NCBI RefSeq assembly: GCF_002982075.1
Contig: NZ_PUEJ01000008.1
Location: forward strand, 62,001 to 126,000
Source: Labrys okinawensis
GTDB lineage: Bacteria > Pseudomonadota > Alphaproteobacteria > Rhizobiales > Labraceae
Direction: 5' to 3'
Length of the DNA stretch: 64,000 nt
Shown: positions 43,108-52,700 of the stretch, one piece after another
How the letters are laid out: each line of letters opens with the position of its first letter
How positions within the stretch are numbered: position 1 is the stretch's first letter
Notes under the pieces: generated by a model
Databases searched by the model: none
What the model was told of the DNA's origin: nothing
What the model saw: only the letters and a program-made list of their open reading frames with translations
Program-made: the position numbers and the translations under genes

Positions 43108-46100
43108 TCATTTTTTTCGAGTCCGTGCTCCAACAAGCTCGATATGCCACGGCTCGTTCGTAAGCGGAAATATAAGGCCATATTTCCTTGCATTGGCATG
43201 CATCCAATTTTTCGCAATGAGCCCAGCAGCAGAAATCCTTGCCCCGTTCTTAGCACTCGAATGATCATATGAGAGATCCATTGCGTTGCCAAATCCATGT
43301 TGCGATTTGCCTGGTGGTGCAACCCAACGACGTGCAACTGCAGCGGAGCCATATTTGATCAGTGCTTGATCCCAGAGTTCCTTTTGCCTTTTTGGCGAAC
43401 GATACCCAGACACAATAGACAGAGCTTTTCGTACTTCGGGTGGTGCATCGTGAAGCATTGCAGCAAGTTGCTTTCGTAACGCCGGCGCCATGCCAAGCAC
43501 ATGCGATTTGTTTTGTCCCTTTCGAAGAATTTTCAAGAGTTCGCCCGTTTCTGCGGAGGCGGCGCGCGCATTTCCTTCCGAACCGAGTTCTCCACGAGAT
43601 GTCGTGTCAAAATCCATATCTTTCGGAACACCTGGCGGAAGTTTTCTGGCGCCGTCGACGATATCTTTTTGATCCAATCTGGCCGAGCGCGATGTGTCGA
43701 CCGATGTCTGGAAATCCATTTCCATCTCGGGAGCATTCTCAATGAGATAAGAGATGACGTCCTGACCAATAGGAAATGTGTCGAATCTGGATTTTGTACC
43801 CATATTTTGGGCGCCGTTGCCCATCTGCCCATTAGCTATTCCGATCAAGTTGCTGGTGGTTGCGGTTGTCGGGCTAGCATGCGCTATTTGGGCCACTTGA
43901 ACCGGCGCCACCCCTTCTGGCTCCCGTACAAACATCCCTGGTACCCAACCATCCTCTTCCAGGCTGGCTCGGTCTCGATCAGTCTGCGCGATAGCAGCGA
44001 GGCGGTCGCGGCCGTTATTGCGCATGGCATTCTCGATCATGCGGGTCCGAACGGTTTCGGCGCGGCTGGTGCGCTCGTCGCCGGTAAGGCTGGAGCCGAG
44101 GGCCTGGGCGGCGGCGGTGCCGAGATCGATGGCGGGACCGGAGAGGGAGCGCATTGGGGCCGGGCCGGCGGGGGTGTTGGCTGCGGCGGCCGGGCTGGCG
44201 AAGGAGGCATCATCAGCGCCACCCGTCGCCTTGCCGCCGGTGCCGAGTGCGGCGGCAGCGAAGCGTTCTGCCAGGGGCGCGTTGCCTTTGGCATAGGCGA
44301 TGGCGGCATATTCCAGCGCCGGCGGCAGGCCCGCCGATACCATCTGGCCGAAGATCGCTTGCTGCGCCCCGGGGTCGGCGCTGGCGGAAAGCGCGGCGCG
44401 CAGGGGTACCAGCCGCTCGGCCAGCGACTTGCTGCGATCGCCGAAGGCCGAGAGCGCCTGATCCACCATCGCTTTGGGCAGCAGCGCCCGTCCCTCGGTG
44501 GGCATGCCCAGCCTGTCCATGGCGGCATTGGTGGCTGCAAGCGCCGCCCTCAACCGCTCGGGCGAAGTACCCGCGTCGGTCCACAGCCGGTCGATCTGAG
44601 GATGCAGGCTGCGGACATAGCCATTCGGATCCTTGCGGCGGAATGCCTGGTCGAGGGCGATGGCCTTGATGCCCCGCTCATGGAGCTGGCGCTGCGTCTC
44701 AAAGGCGGGGCCTTCGCCTTTCGGCGCGCGGGCGGCGAGCCAGACGGTCTGCTCGGCCGGCGTCATCGCCCGGATGGCGCTGATGTCGGCGCCGAGGCTC
44801 ACCGTGCGCTGGAAGTCGCTGTAGCGGCGCGCGCCGTCCTGCGGGCCATAGCTGGCGGTGAACTCGGCCTGGGTCGGCAGCTGGCCGTCATAGCGGCCGA
44901 TGGTGGTCAGGGCCTGCGTGGCGTCCTGGATACGCGGTTCCAGGTCGCCCTGGGCCACGGCCTGACCTTGGCTGCGCTGGCCCCGGGCGTAAGCGACCAG
45001 CCCGTCGCGCTGATCCGGCGCCAGGGAGGTGACGACCGGATCGGGCGCCTTCTCCTCGACCTCGCCCGGCTTGTAGTCGCCTGCGGCCAGGCGGCGCGCT
45101 TGGTTGCGCCTGTTGTCCCAGCCATGCGAGGCGGCGGCGCCGCCCTGCGATCCGGCCGGGCGCTCATAGTCGGTCACGAACACGCCGGCGGCCTCGTCGG
45201 CCGTATTGGTGGCCCGCAGCCTGGCCTTCACGCCTGCATAGTCCGTGTTCAGCTCGTGATCGACGAAAGCGAGCTGCACGGAAAGATCGCGCCAATCCTT
45301 GCCCCTGTCGGCCGCGAAGGCCTTGAGGCTCTTGGCGCGGGTGCCGTTCCACTGGGCGATGCCGACACTGTCGGAGCCGTCCGAACCGTCGCCGGGGTTG
45401 CGGCTCGAGGGGGCCAGGCCTGCGCTCTCATGCACGAGATTGCCGACGATGCCGGCCGCCTGCTCCCGGCTGTAGCCGCGCCCGATGAAATAGGACATCG
45501 CGGCGGATTCACGGTCCGCCTGGGCCGGGCCGATCGCGCCTTTGGGAATCGTGGTCTTGGCGCCCCAGACGAGCTCGTGCATCCTGTCCGGATCGCTGCC
45601 GGCCATGCCCTTCGCCCATTCGATCGAGGAACCGGCGGCGATGTCCCGCTTCAGCCGCGCCCTGTCGGCGGCGGGGATCGAGGTGGCGCCGTCGATCTTG
45701 GCATTGAGTGCGGCGAGCGCCTGATCGCGCCGAGAGGGATTGCTTCGGATGCCGACGAGGGAGGCCTGGTAGGCGGCGGTGATCGCATTGGTTTCGTAGG
45801 TGCCGCGCCCCTTATATTCGAACTGGCTGGCCTCGTTCATCAGGCCGTCATTGAAGATCTGGAGGTCGGCGGCGACACGCTCGCGATTGCCGGTTGAAAT
45901 GCTGCCGAGAAAGGCGGCGTCGGCCTTGGCGCCCGTCTTGGCGAAGCCGGCGGTAAAACCGGTCGCTTCCGCCGGCATCGTCTTGGCGGCCTCGGCAAGC
46001 GCGGCCTGCCGCTGCTGCTTGTAGAGGCCGAGCTTGTTGTCGTCGTCGAAGGCGGCTTCCTGCCGGGCGCGCTTTTGATAATGCGCGAGGCCGATAGCCG

Positions 46101-46236
46101 CCTCGCTCAGGCCGCTGCCGAGCGCCTGCAGGCCCTGGCCGATCGCCTCGGCGCCGGTGCGCACCTGCGGCGTGGCGCCGGGCGTGAGGCCGATTTCGGC
46201 GCGATAGTCGGGAAAACGGGGCATGGCGGGATCCAT
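43108..46236 (-). CDS. Giant lysozyme-containing phage protein with C-terminal VanY/M15 peptidase (toxin-module paralogue 1)
   Basis: 1042 aa. Residues 1-230: PDYRAEIGL..TPQVRTGAEAIGQGLQALGSGL and a coiled-coil region, as in phage internal or ejected proteins. About 235-375: a phage-tail-lysozyme domain (AAGIVGNLVHESAGL with catalytic Glu about 269; SVGIAQWNG). About 400-830: a region shared with the other two paralogues (e.g. RLWTDAGTSPERLRAAL, SAGLPPALEYAAIAYAKG). About 905-1042: a D-Ala-D-Ala carboxypeptidase-type M15 domain (SGYRSPKRQKELW, QHGFGNAMDLSYD, EPWHIEL), the exchangeable tip. A terminator lies 6 bp upstream of the ATG and no ribosome site is visible. The next gene is an exported metalloprotease homologue. 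Confidence 0.82.
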   Translation of the reverse strand: MDPAMPRFPDYRAEIGLTPGATPQVRTGAEAIGQGLQALGSGLSEAAIGLAHYQKRARQEAAFDDDNKLGLYKQQRQAALAEAAKTMPAEATGFTAGFAKTGAKADAAFLGSISTGNRERVAADLQIFNDGLMNEASQFEYKGRGTYETNAITAAYQASLVGIRSNPSRRDQALAALNAKIDGATSIPAADRARLKRDIAAGSSIEWAKGMAGSDPDRMHELVWGAKTTIPKGAIGPAQADRESAAMSYFIGRGYSREQAAGIVGNLVHESAGLAPSSRNPGDGSDGSDSVGIAQWNGTRAKSLKAFAADRGKDWRDLSVQLAFVDHELNTDYAGVKARLRATNTADEAAGVFVTDYERPAGSQGGAAASHGWDNRRNQARRLAAGDYKPGEVEEKAPDPVVTSLAPDQRDGLVAYARGQRSQGQAVAQGDLEPRIQDATQALTTIGRYDGQLPTQAEFTASYGPQDGARRYSDFQRTVSLGADISAIRAMTPAEQTVWLAARAPKGEGPAFETQRQLHERGIKAIALDQAFRRKDPNGYVRSLHPQIDRLWTDAGTSPERLRAALAATNAAMDRLGMPTEGRALLPKAMVDQALSAFGDRSKSLAERLVPLRAALSASADPGAQQAIFGQMVSAGLPPALEYAAIAYAKGNAPLAERFAAAALGTGGKATGGADDASFASPAAAANTPAGPAPMRSLSGPAIDLGTAAAQALGSSLTGDERTSRAETVRTRMIENAMRNNGRDRLAAIAQTDRDRASLEEDGWVPGMFVREPEGVAPVQVAQIAHASPTTATTSNLIGIANGQMGNGAQNMGTKSRFDTFPIGQDVISYLIENAPEMEMDFQTSVDTSRSARLDQKDIVDGARKLPPGVPKDMDFDTTSRGELGSEGNARAASAETGELLKILRKGQNKSHVLGMAPALRKQLAAMLHDAPPEVRKALSIVSGYRSPKRQKELWDQALIKYGSAAVARRWVAPPGKSQHGFGNAMDLSYDHSSAKNGARISAAGLIAKNWMHANARKYGLIFPLTNEPWHIELVGARTRKK

Positions 46237-46242
46237 CGGGGC

Positions 46243-46273
46243 AAAAGAAAAGCCCCGCCTGGAAGGGCGGGGC
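46243..46273 (-). terminator. Terminator directly upstream of toxin paralogue 1
   Basis: GCCCCGCC/GGCGGGGC stem, 6-nt loop, T-run TTTTCTTTT on the minus strand ending 6 bp before the start codon at 46236. Nearly identical to 54077-54107. Confidence 0.85.
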
Positions 46274-46284
46274 TGGGGGAGATT

Positions 46285-46373
46285 TTCCTGGGACCGCCGG
46301 CTTTCAGCCGGCTCTTGCTTGTCCGCGAGCGGAGCGATTCCAGAGGCCGACTGAAAGCCGGCGGTCCCAGGAA
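46285..46373. repeat. Long inverted repeat between portal and toxin paralogue 1
   Basis: Perfect 23-bp arms (46285-46307 and 46351-46373) containing GGGACCGCCGGCTTTCAG, separated by 43 bp. The GGGACCGC core recurs in the inverted repeat at 48432-48518. Not a terminator shape; looks like a mobile palindromic element. Confidence 0.8.
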
Positions 46374-46386
46374 GAAAACGGCCGCC

Positions 46387-48120
46387 TTATTCCGGCGCGC
46401 CGGCCATACCGTTGCCGAGAATGGCGGCAGCCTGGCCGACCGCCGGCATCAGGTTCTTGGCCGCCTCGCCGCCGGTCTTGGCCATTTCGAGGGCGGCCTG
46501 GGCCTGCTGCATCTGCTGCTTGGCCTGCCTGATGGCGTCGCGCTCCTCGGTGGTCTTGAGGATCCTGTGGGGGGCGCCCTCGATCTCGGTGACGGTCCGT
46601 GCGATGGCGTCGAGGTCGAAATTGTCGACCACGCTGGGATCGACCTGCGCCAGCGGCAGCACGGTGGAGAGCGTGCGCTGAATGCCGATGCCCTCCTGGC
46701 TGCGGCGCAGGCGATCGAGCGGAGAGGTGAAGCGCGCGCCGAACTCCCGGCCCTTGAGGCTGTCGGGCGGCTCCAGCGGCGAGCCGGCCTGCATCGCGCC
46801 CTTGCGCTCCATGATGCCGGCCAGGCGGTCGACGTCGCGCCCCATGGCGATCTGGATGCGCCCGCCGGCTGGCCCCAGCAATTCGCCCTTTTCATTAGCC
46901 CGGATCATCGCCTCCGTCGCCGTCATGTTCGGGTTCTGGATCAGGATCTGGAACAGCGAGACATAGAGGCTGTCATTGATGGACTGGCGCTCGGCCGCCA
47001 GGATCTCGTTGACGAAATCGGGCCGGGCGCCGGGCTGGAGCGGGACGATCAGCTGCCGGCCGTCCTGGCTGACCGCGCGGTAGTTGATCTTGCCCGGATT
47101 GAGGTTGGGCCGGTTCATCACCCCGTCATGGGCGACGCCCCAGGGCGGGTCCATATAGCCCTGCAGCCCGCGCAGCGAGAGCTTGCGGATGGCGTTGAGG
47201 CCCTTGATGTCGGCCATGGCCAGCATCACCGGCGACTGGGCATAGGGGCCGTCGACATCCACCGGCGCCCAGTAATAGACGATGAAGGGGAACTCGTAGA
47301 AACCGCTCTCGCCGATCAGCTTCATGTGGTCGCGGTCGACATAGAAGGAGGCGAAGGGCGCCTTGCGGTTGGTGCCGCCACCGGAGCCGGCGCCCATTCC
47401 GGTTTCCCGGCGCGGCTGCACGGCATGGATGACGGTGAAGGCGCGATCCTTCTCCGCCTGGTTCTCGGCCGCCCTCACGACCTGGTCGGCAAGCTTGTCC
47501 GGCCCGAATTGCTGCACCATCTGGCGGGCCGTCATGGTGAACTTGCGATAGAGCGTGTCGGGCTCGCCCTGGGCATCGACGGCGAGATAGCACTGGCTGA
47601 GCGGCAGATGGCGGTAGAGCACCGGCGCGGCGGCGCTGCCCGCGCCGAGATTCTCCTCGGCGAAGGAAATGCCGGTGCCGAGCGCGATGGCCGAGCGCAG
47701 CGCCTTCTGGTGGGCGCCGATGAAGCCGGAACGCGGGTTGTAGCGCACGGCGAACATGTAGTCGCGATAGCGCTCGAAATACTCCTTCTCCTCGTCGCTT
47801 TCCTCGGGCGCGAGCGGATCGGTGGCCGCCAGCCCGTGCCATTTCTCGGACTGGGGCGTCACCAGGCTTTCCATGCCCGAGGCCAGCCGGTCGACGGCGC
47901 GCATGGCGGTGTCGTCGAAGCGCTGGCGCCCGCGCTCCACCGCAACCGGCGCCTGGGCAAAATTGTCATAGGCGCTGGGATTGAGGGAGGAGGAGCCGGG
48001 CAGGAAGCGATAGGTGTCGGGCAGGCAATAGGTGGCGATCTCCTGCCAGACCGCCTCCCATTGCGTGCGCTGGTTGGCGAGCGCATCCAGGCGCTGCACG
48101 AGGTCGTTCTCGATGCTCAT
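46387..48120 (-). CDS. Portal (head-to-tail connecting) protein
   Basis: 577 aa from ATG 48120. Matches the podovirus head-tail connector family: TQWEAVWQEIATYCLPD, RFDDTAMRAVDRLASGMESLVTP, EKWHGLAATDP, ALGTGISFAEENLG, FPFIVYYWAP and a C-terminal Gln/Ala-rich helix. The dodecameric portal nucleates head assembly and passes DNA. The toxin paralogue 1 gene lies immediately downstream instead of the usual scaffold gene. Confidence 0.92.
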   Translation of the reverse strand: MSIENDLVQRLDALANQRTQWEAVWQEIATYCLPDTYRFLPGSSSLNPSAYDNFAQAPVAVERGRQRFDDTAMRAVDRLASGMESLVTPQSEKWHGLAATDPLAPEESDEEKEYFERYRDYMFAVRYNPRSGFIGAHQKALRSAIALGTGISFAEENLGAGSAAAPVLYRHLPLSQCYLAVDAQGEPDTLYRKFTMTARQMVQQFGPDKLADQVVRAAENQAEKDRAFTVIHAVQPRRETGMGAGSGGGTNRKAPFASFYVDRDHMKLIGESGFYEFPFIVYYWAPVDVDGPYAQSPVMLAMADIKGLNAIRKLSLRGLQGYMDPPWGVAHDGVMNRPNLNPGKINYRAVSQDGRQLIVPLQPGARPDFVNEILAAERQSINDSLYVSLFQILIQNPNMTATEAMIRANEKGELLGPAGGRIQIAMGRDVDRLAGIMERKGAMQAGSPLEPPDSLKGREFGARFTSPLDRLRRSQEGIGIQRTLSTVLPLAQVDPSVVDNFDLDAIARTVTEIEGAPHRILKTTEERDAIRQAKQQMQQAQAALEMAKTGGEAAKNLMPAVGQAAAILGNGMAGAPE

Positions 48121-48139
48121 GGTGTGGTGCTCACTTGCT

Positions 48140-48349
48140 CTATTGCGTGCGGCCGAGCTGCTGGACATTGACGTTCTGGCCGTAATTGGGATCGCCGAGC
48201 CCGCCGGTGAGCTGGGTCTGAGCGGCGCCGTTCTGGTTGCGCACGCGGCGCAGGGCCGTCTGCACGGCGGCCTGGTTGGCGTCGTCCTGGCGGTTCGGCA
48301 CCGGCGGCGGCGGAGGCAGAGGCGGGGGCTTGGGCGCGCTGAAGCACAT
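48140..48349 (-). CDS. Small proline-rich phage protein
   Basis: 69 aa from ATG 48349: CFSAPKPPPLPPPPPVPNRQ then a short polar tail (NGAAQTQLTGGLGDPNYGQN). Proteins of this composition are regularly encoded just upstream of podovirus portal genes; role unknown. Ends 20 bp before the portal start. Confidence 0.65.
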   Translation of the reverse strand: MCFSAPKPPPLPPPPPVPNRQDDANQAAVQTALRRVRNQNGAAQTQLTGGLGDPNYGQNVNVQQLGRTQ

Positions 48350-48370
48350 GGTCTGGCCTTTCGTTGGGGG

Positions 48371-48609
48371 CGGATGCACGGGCGTCTCGCCCGTTCTTGG
48401 AGGTGATGTGTATGACGGGAAGAGGCGGACGAGACGTCCGCGGTCCCAGCCTCGGCGTTTTCTGAGCAAACTTTCCCGGCATCGCGCATGAAGCGATGCG
48501 GCTGGGACCGCGGACGTCACAGCGACATGTCTGCATGTCGCGGCGTCCGCCTCTTGGAGAGACTGCCTGCCGGAAAGGCGGAATGCGCGAGACGCCCGTG
48601 CACCCGGCT
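48371..48609. repeat. Cluster of REP-like palindromes upstream of the GNAT-like gene's 3' end
   Basis: Contains TGCACGGGCGTCTCGCCCG-TTCTTGGA (48377-48402, also at 58207-58233), a perfect 19-bp inverted repeat (48433-48451 with 48500-48518; core GTCCGCGGTCCCAGCC), and CAGCGACATG..GCATGTCGCGGCGTCC (48520-48555, matching 23657-23712). No gene. Confidence 0.75.
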
Positions 48610-49083
48610 TCAGGAGCGACTTCCCGTTGCCGCGTAAGTCACGAAATCGAGGCCGCCGCGACCGTAGTCGAGGGCAATTCCTTCCCGCCGAAAGCCCAGG
48701 CCTTCCAGCCAGCGATGCGAGAGATCATGGTCGATGGCGGTGCGCACCTCGATGCGGCGGAAGCCCTCCGCAATCAGCAACCGCCGCACGCTGCTTCTGG
48801 CGAAGCGGGTGACGGCGGGAATGGCCCGGCGCATCCGGCGCGTGCCATAGGCCCAGCCGGAGCCGAGGCCGGGAAACAGGCGGGTGACGCCGAAGGCGGC
48901 GACGGGATCGCCTTCGATCCAGGCCGTCCAGGCGAGATCGGTGGAGGAATGGAACAGCATGGTGCCGATGGCCGTATCGCTTTCCTCGATCACGGCGCGG
49001 ATCTCCCGCCTGTCCTGGTCACGCATGGTAGCGGCGATAAAGGTCATGTCCCGCAGCGTGGCGGGGCGAATGGTGACGGACAT
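48610..49083 (-). CDS. GNAT-fold phage protein (T7 gp13-like)
   Basis: 157 aa from ATG 49083. Features of the GNAT fold: SVTIRPATLRDMTFIA, AAFGVTRLFPGLGSGWAYG, RRLLIAEGFRRIEVRT and HRWLEGLGFRREG. GNAT-like proteins are encoded in this position in T7-like and related phages (internal virion protein A/gp13-type) and may be structural rather than enzymatic. Located between the toxin paralogue 2 block and the small proline-rich gene. Confidence 0.75.
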   Translation of the reverse strand: MSVTIRPATLRDMTFIAATMRDQDRREIRAVIEESDTAIGTMLFHSSTDLAWTAWIEGDPVAAFGVTRLFPGLGSGWAYGTRRMRRAIPAVTRFARSSVRRLLIAEGFRRIEVRTAIDHDLSHRWLEGLGFRREGIALDYGRGGLDFVTYAATGSRS

Positions 49084-49165
49084 GCTATCGGAAGCCTTGC
49101 TTGGGACCTCCGCGCTCACGGGGAGGACGAATGCTGCGACCAGGCCTGGCACAGGAGCGCCGGCA

Positions 49166-49271
49166 CCCCAAACGCAAAGCGCCCAGCCTTGTGAGCCGGG
49201 CGCAATTTCTTATGGTCGTAGTATGCCAAGAATGCGGGCGTCGGTCAATCTTGTAGTCGGCAAAGTTTTAG
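49166..49271 (-). repeat. Conserved block-end element, copy B (contains terminator hairpin)
   Basis: Homologous to 42179-42285: CCCCAAACGCAAAGC, hairpin GCGCCCAGCC/GGCCGGGCGC-type stem, AATTTCTTATGG, GTATGCC, GTCAATC, TGTAGTCGGCAAAG. It begins about 65 bp downstream of the immunity gene ending at 49336 and is oriented as a minus-strand terminator (TTTGCGTTT). Confidence 0.8.
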
Positions 49272-49335
49272 CAATTTTACAGCTGCTTACGATGCACCAT
49301 CAACCAGATTCGCCATCAGCGTAACCCTATGACCA

Positions 49336-49779
49336 TCATTTGGGTTTGGGGGGCCATGTCAGCAGCGGTGAGGTCACGTTCTGCGTTTCAAGAAACTCCT
49401 TGAACATCTGGCGGATCGGCGGGAAGTCTTGGGTGATGCAGCGTTCATTCCAATCATGCTCATCGGGAAAGTCGATTATACCGGCTGGCCTTGCTTCATC
49501 GAACATGCAACGATATACGCGCTCTCCATCGACGACATCGTAGAATTCTATTTGAAAATTTCCTTGATGCGCTTCGACATTCAGCATTTTGTCGAGCGTC
49601 TTGCTGTCATTATCGTTGGCGTCGAGCCTGACATTTCCTGTGCCTTGCTGTTCGAGCATCGTTAGTTTCTCAAGCACTCGATCCCAAGGGGGATTGCGAA
49701 TGGAACGATGACCATATTGGTCGTCATCCAAATGCCAGCTAAGGCTTAGATGTTTGCGCAGTATTTCTGGCATCTTCAA
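49336..49779 (-). CDS. Putative immunity protein for the 49.8-kb deaminase toxin
   Basis: 147 aa. Its ATG overlaps the toxin stop by 4 bp (ATGA). Acidic and aromatic-rich, as usual for immunity proteins that neutralise a basic toxin: SLSWHLDDDQYG, YRCMFDEARPAGI, DWNERCITQDFPPIRQMFKEFL. It aligns by eye with the protein at 60689-61099 (WxxVLxKLxxL, NVxLxxxxxxxKxL, FDE, DWxxRxIxxD, MFKEFLETxNVxSP), and both follow the same type of toxin. I think it belongs to a DUF6911-like group but cannot confirm. Confidence 0.72.
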   Translation of the reverse strand: MKMPEILRKHLSLSWHLDDDQYGHRSIRNPPWDRVLEKLTMLEQQGTGNVRLDANDNDSKTLDKMLNVEAHQGNFQIEFYDVVDGERVYRCMFDEARPAGIIDFPDEHDWNERCITQDFPPIRQMFKEFLETQNVTSPLLTWPPKPK

Positions 49780-52700
49780 TCTCCGTCCGATGCGGTGAAT
49801 TTTGGATCTCCGCTCTTCCAGTATAGTGTCTTGCCGCTAGTTTGTTCGTAGATCGTCCATTCCTTCAATCCGGCTTTCTCGGCGGCTGCGGGAAGGTGCT
49901 CACGGCAGGAGGGGCATAGATCGCGTCCTGACACGACCATCCTCAAGCTCCTGCCTTGTGTGCGGCCTTGGTCGTAAAGCTGCTGCAAAACATATAGCTC
50001 AGCATGCGCATCATACATTGTCTCATTCGGCCTTGTACCGTCGCGAGAGGGTGGTCTGTTCTCTCTTCGTACGGAGTCTGCAGCCAGTGAGTCTTTATTC
50101 TTATCGCCTCGATCAGGCCTGGATCCCGGATTGACGGAGTAGATCGGAGGGCCATCAGTCTGACCGATAGTAAATACGTCTGGCTGTGGCAGTGTTCTGT
50201 TGTTGTTTTTTTGATAATGGAGAGCTTTGGTTGCCCAATCTTCCTTAACGCCTGCTAGTTTCTCAAGAAAATCTTTGACCCAATCGGTTTCCGGTGTCAC
50301 CCTTCGCGGTGGCGGTGACTGGCCGCCACCGCTGGCGCTAAAGCTTCCCCCTGAGCTGGGATTATCCGTCCGAGTTCGATAGGCGGCTTTGGCGACCTCC
50401 AAAGCAAGTGCCGAGTTACCTGTTCGTTTTAGCTCGGAGTCATAAGTGACCTCGTCATAGGGATTGTCCTTGGTCCAGACAGGGCGATGGATCGCTGGCT
50501 CTTTGGCTGGCGAGGCATTGGGGATGCCTGGTGTGCCGATTGGGATCGGATCCGATTGCGGCGCATCGGCCTCCCATAAAGGCTTGGGCGGCGTCCCCCA
50601 CCATGCTCCGGGCATCGGGTCTTTTTGGCCGATTGCCTGCTGAACCCAGTTGGTCAACCGCCCACGCGGGCGTATGGCTGTGACCGTGACCGTGCCGTCT
50701 GCTTCTTTCTCCGGTGCAAAGGCGATGTCGTAGCTGAGGCCGTCCCAGCTGGTCGCCGTATAGTAGGGCTGCGGATCTCCCTGACGTTCGGCACGCATGA
50801 GCTGGAACCGGGCGTCCTGTATCGCGGAGTTCACATTGCCGATTTCGATGGAGAGGGAACGCTCCTTGAATTCCGCCGGAAGATCGGGAGCAAAATCCTT
50901 TTGGCCGTCCAGAAAGAGGCGCGTTATCGCGGGCGGTACAAGAACCTTGCCGAGCGGATCGACCGGGACGTAGTAGCTTTTGGGAATTGAGGTATCGGGA
51001 TAATTTTCGGAGCCTTCCTCGGGTTGAGGCCAGATGCTGTTGCTGATCTCGCCGCCAATTATGCCCAGGAGCCCTGCTCCGAGCCCCTTTCCAATCTTGG
51101 ATTTCCCTCCCGGGAGCGGAGCTGGCATTCGGCTTGCGCCATCGCTTTGAGTCGCACCAGGAAAGGCTGGATTGTTCTCGGTGTTCTGGAAGGCCAACTG
51201 CGTACCGGCGCCGGCCATGGGTGCCCGCATGAACATCCCCGGCGCCCAGCCATCCCCTTGCAGGCTGGCAAGATCCCGGTCGGTCTGGGCAATGGCGGCG
51301 GGGCGGTCGCCGCCATTGCTGCGCATGGCGTCTTCGATCATGCGGGTCCGAACGGTTTCGGCGCGGCTGGCCCGCTCGTCGCCGGTGAGGCTGGAGCCGA
51401 GGGCCTGGGCGGCGGCGGGGCCGAGATCAATGGCGGGGCCGGAGAGGGAGCGCATCGGGGCCGGGCCAGCGGGGGCGTTGGCTGCGGCGGCCGGGCTGGC
51501 GAAGGAGGCATCCGCCGGGTCGCCCGTCGTCTTGTCGCCGGCGTCGAGGCTACGGAGCGCGGCCGTGGCAAAGCGTTCTGCCAAAGGCGCGTCGCCCTTG
51601 GCATAGGCGATGGCGGCATATTCCAGCGCCGGCGGCAGGCCCGCCGATACCATCTGGCCGAAGATCGCTTGCTGCGCCCCGGGATCGGCGCCGGCGACGA
51701 TCGCAGCACGCAAGGGCGCCAGCCGCTCGGCCATCGGCTTGCTGCGATCGCCGAAGGCGGCGAGCGCCTGGTCGACCATCGCCTTGGGTATGAGGCGGCG
51801 CTCTTCCACCGGCATGCCCAGCCTGTCCATGGCGGCATTGGTGGCCGACAGGGCCGCCTTCAACCGTTCGGGCGAATTGCCTGCCTCTTGCCAAAGCCGG
51901 TCGATCCGGGGATTGAGCGCCCTGACATAGGCATTGGGGTCCTTCGACCGGAAGGCGAGATTGAGGGCGATGGCCTGCCGGGCCCTGGCGTAGCGATCCC
52001 GTGCGCCATCCGGATCGGGGCCATCGCCCTGGGGGGTGAAGCGGGCGAGCCAGGCGCTCTGCTCGGCCGGCGTCATTGCCTTAATGGCATCGATATCGGC
52101 GCCGAGGCTGACGATGCGCTGGAAGTCGGCATAGCGCTGTGCGCCCGCCTGCGGGCCATAGGCCTTGGTGAAATCGGCGATGCCGGGCAGCGGGCCGTCA
52201 TGGCGGCCGATGGTGGTCAGGTCCAGCGTGGCATCCCGTACGCCGGATTCGAGGGCGCCGCGCGACAGCGATTCGCCCTCCCTCCTGCGGGCGGCAGCCT
52301 GGTTGAGCAGCCGGTCCTGTTCCCGTGGCGGGATGTCGGCAAAGGCAGGATCGGCCGGGGCGTCGGCATAGCCGGGACCGGCGGAATAGATGGGCTGGCC
52401 GGCATCGGCGCCGAACATAGCGGTCTGGCGCCGATAGACCTCGGCGAGCGAGCGGGCGCCGCCGCTGTTGTGGTCGTAGAACACCCCCTTGTTGCTGGCG
52501 GCCGCCGCCGGGAACAGCTCGGCGGCCGATTGCTCCGGGTTTTCCCGCAAGGCCTGCAGGAATTTCACAGCGCCGGTAGCGCCGAGGAAATGCGCCATAT
52601 AGGTGTTGGCGCCGGTGATCGGCAGCCCAGCCTTGGCAAGAGCGGCCTGGTTGTCGGCCGTCAGGGCCCGCATTGCCCTTTCCTGCTGGTCGGGATCGCC

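Noticed and set aside
43501-45897. 798-aa plus-strand ORF opposite toxin paralogue 1
   Set aside because: Antisense shadow: biased composition, no domains, and the minus-strand gene has clear lysozyme and peptidase motifs.
46075-48171. 698-aa plus-strand ORF opposite the portal gene
   Set aside because: Antisense to a clear portal protein; composition typical of shadows.
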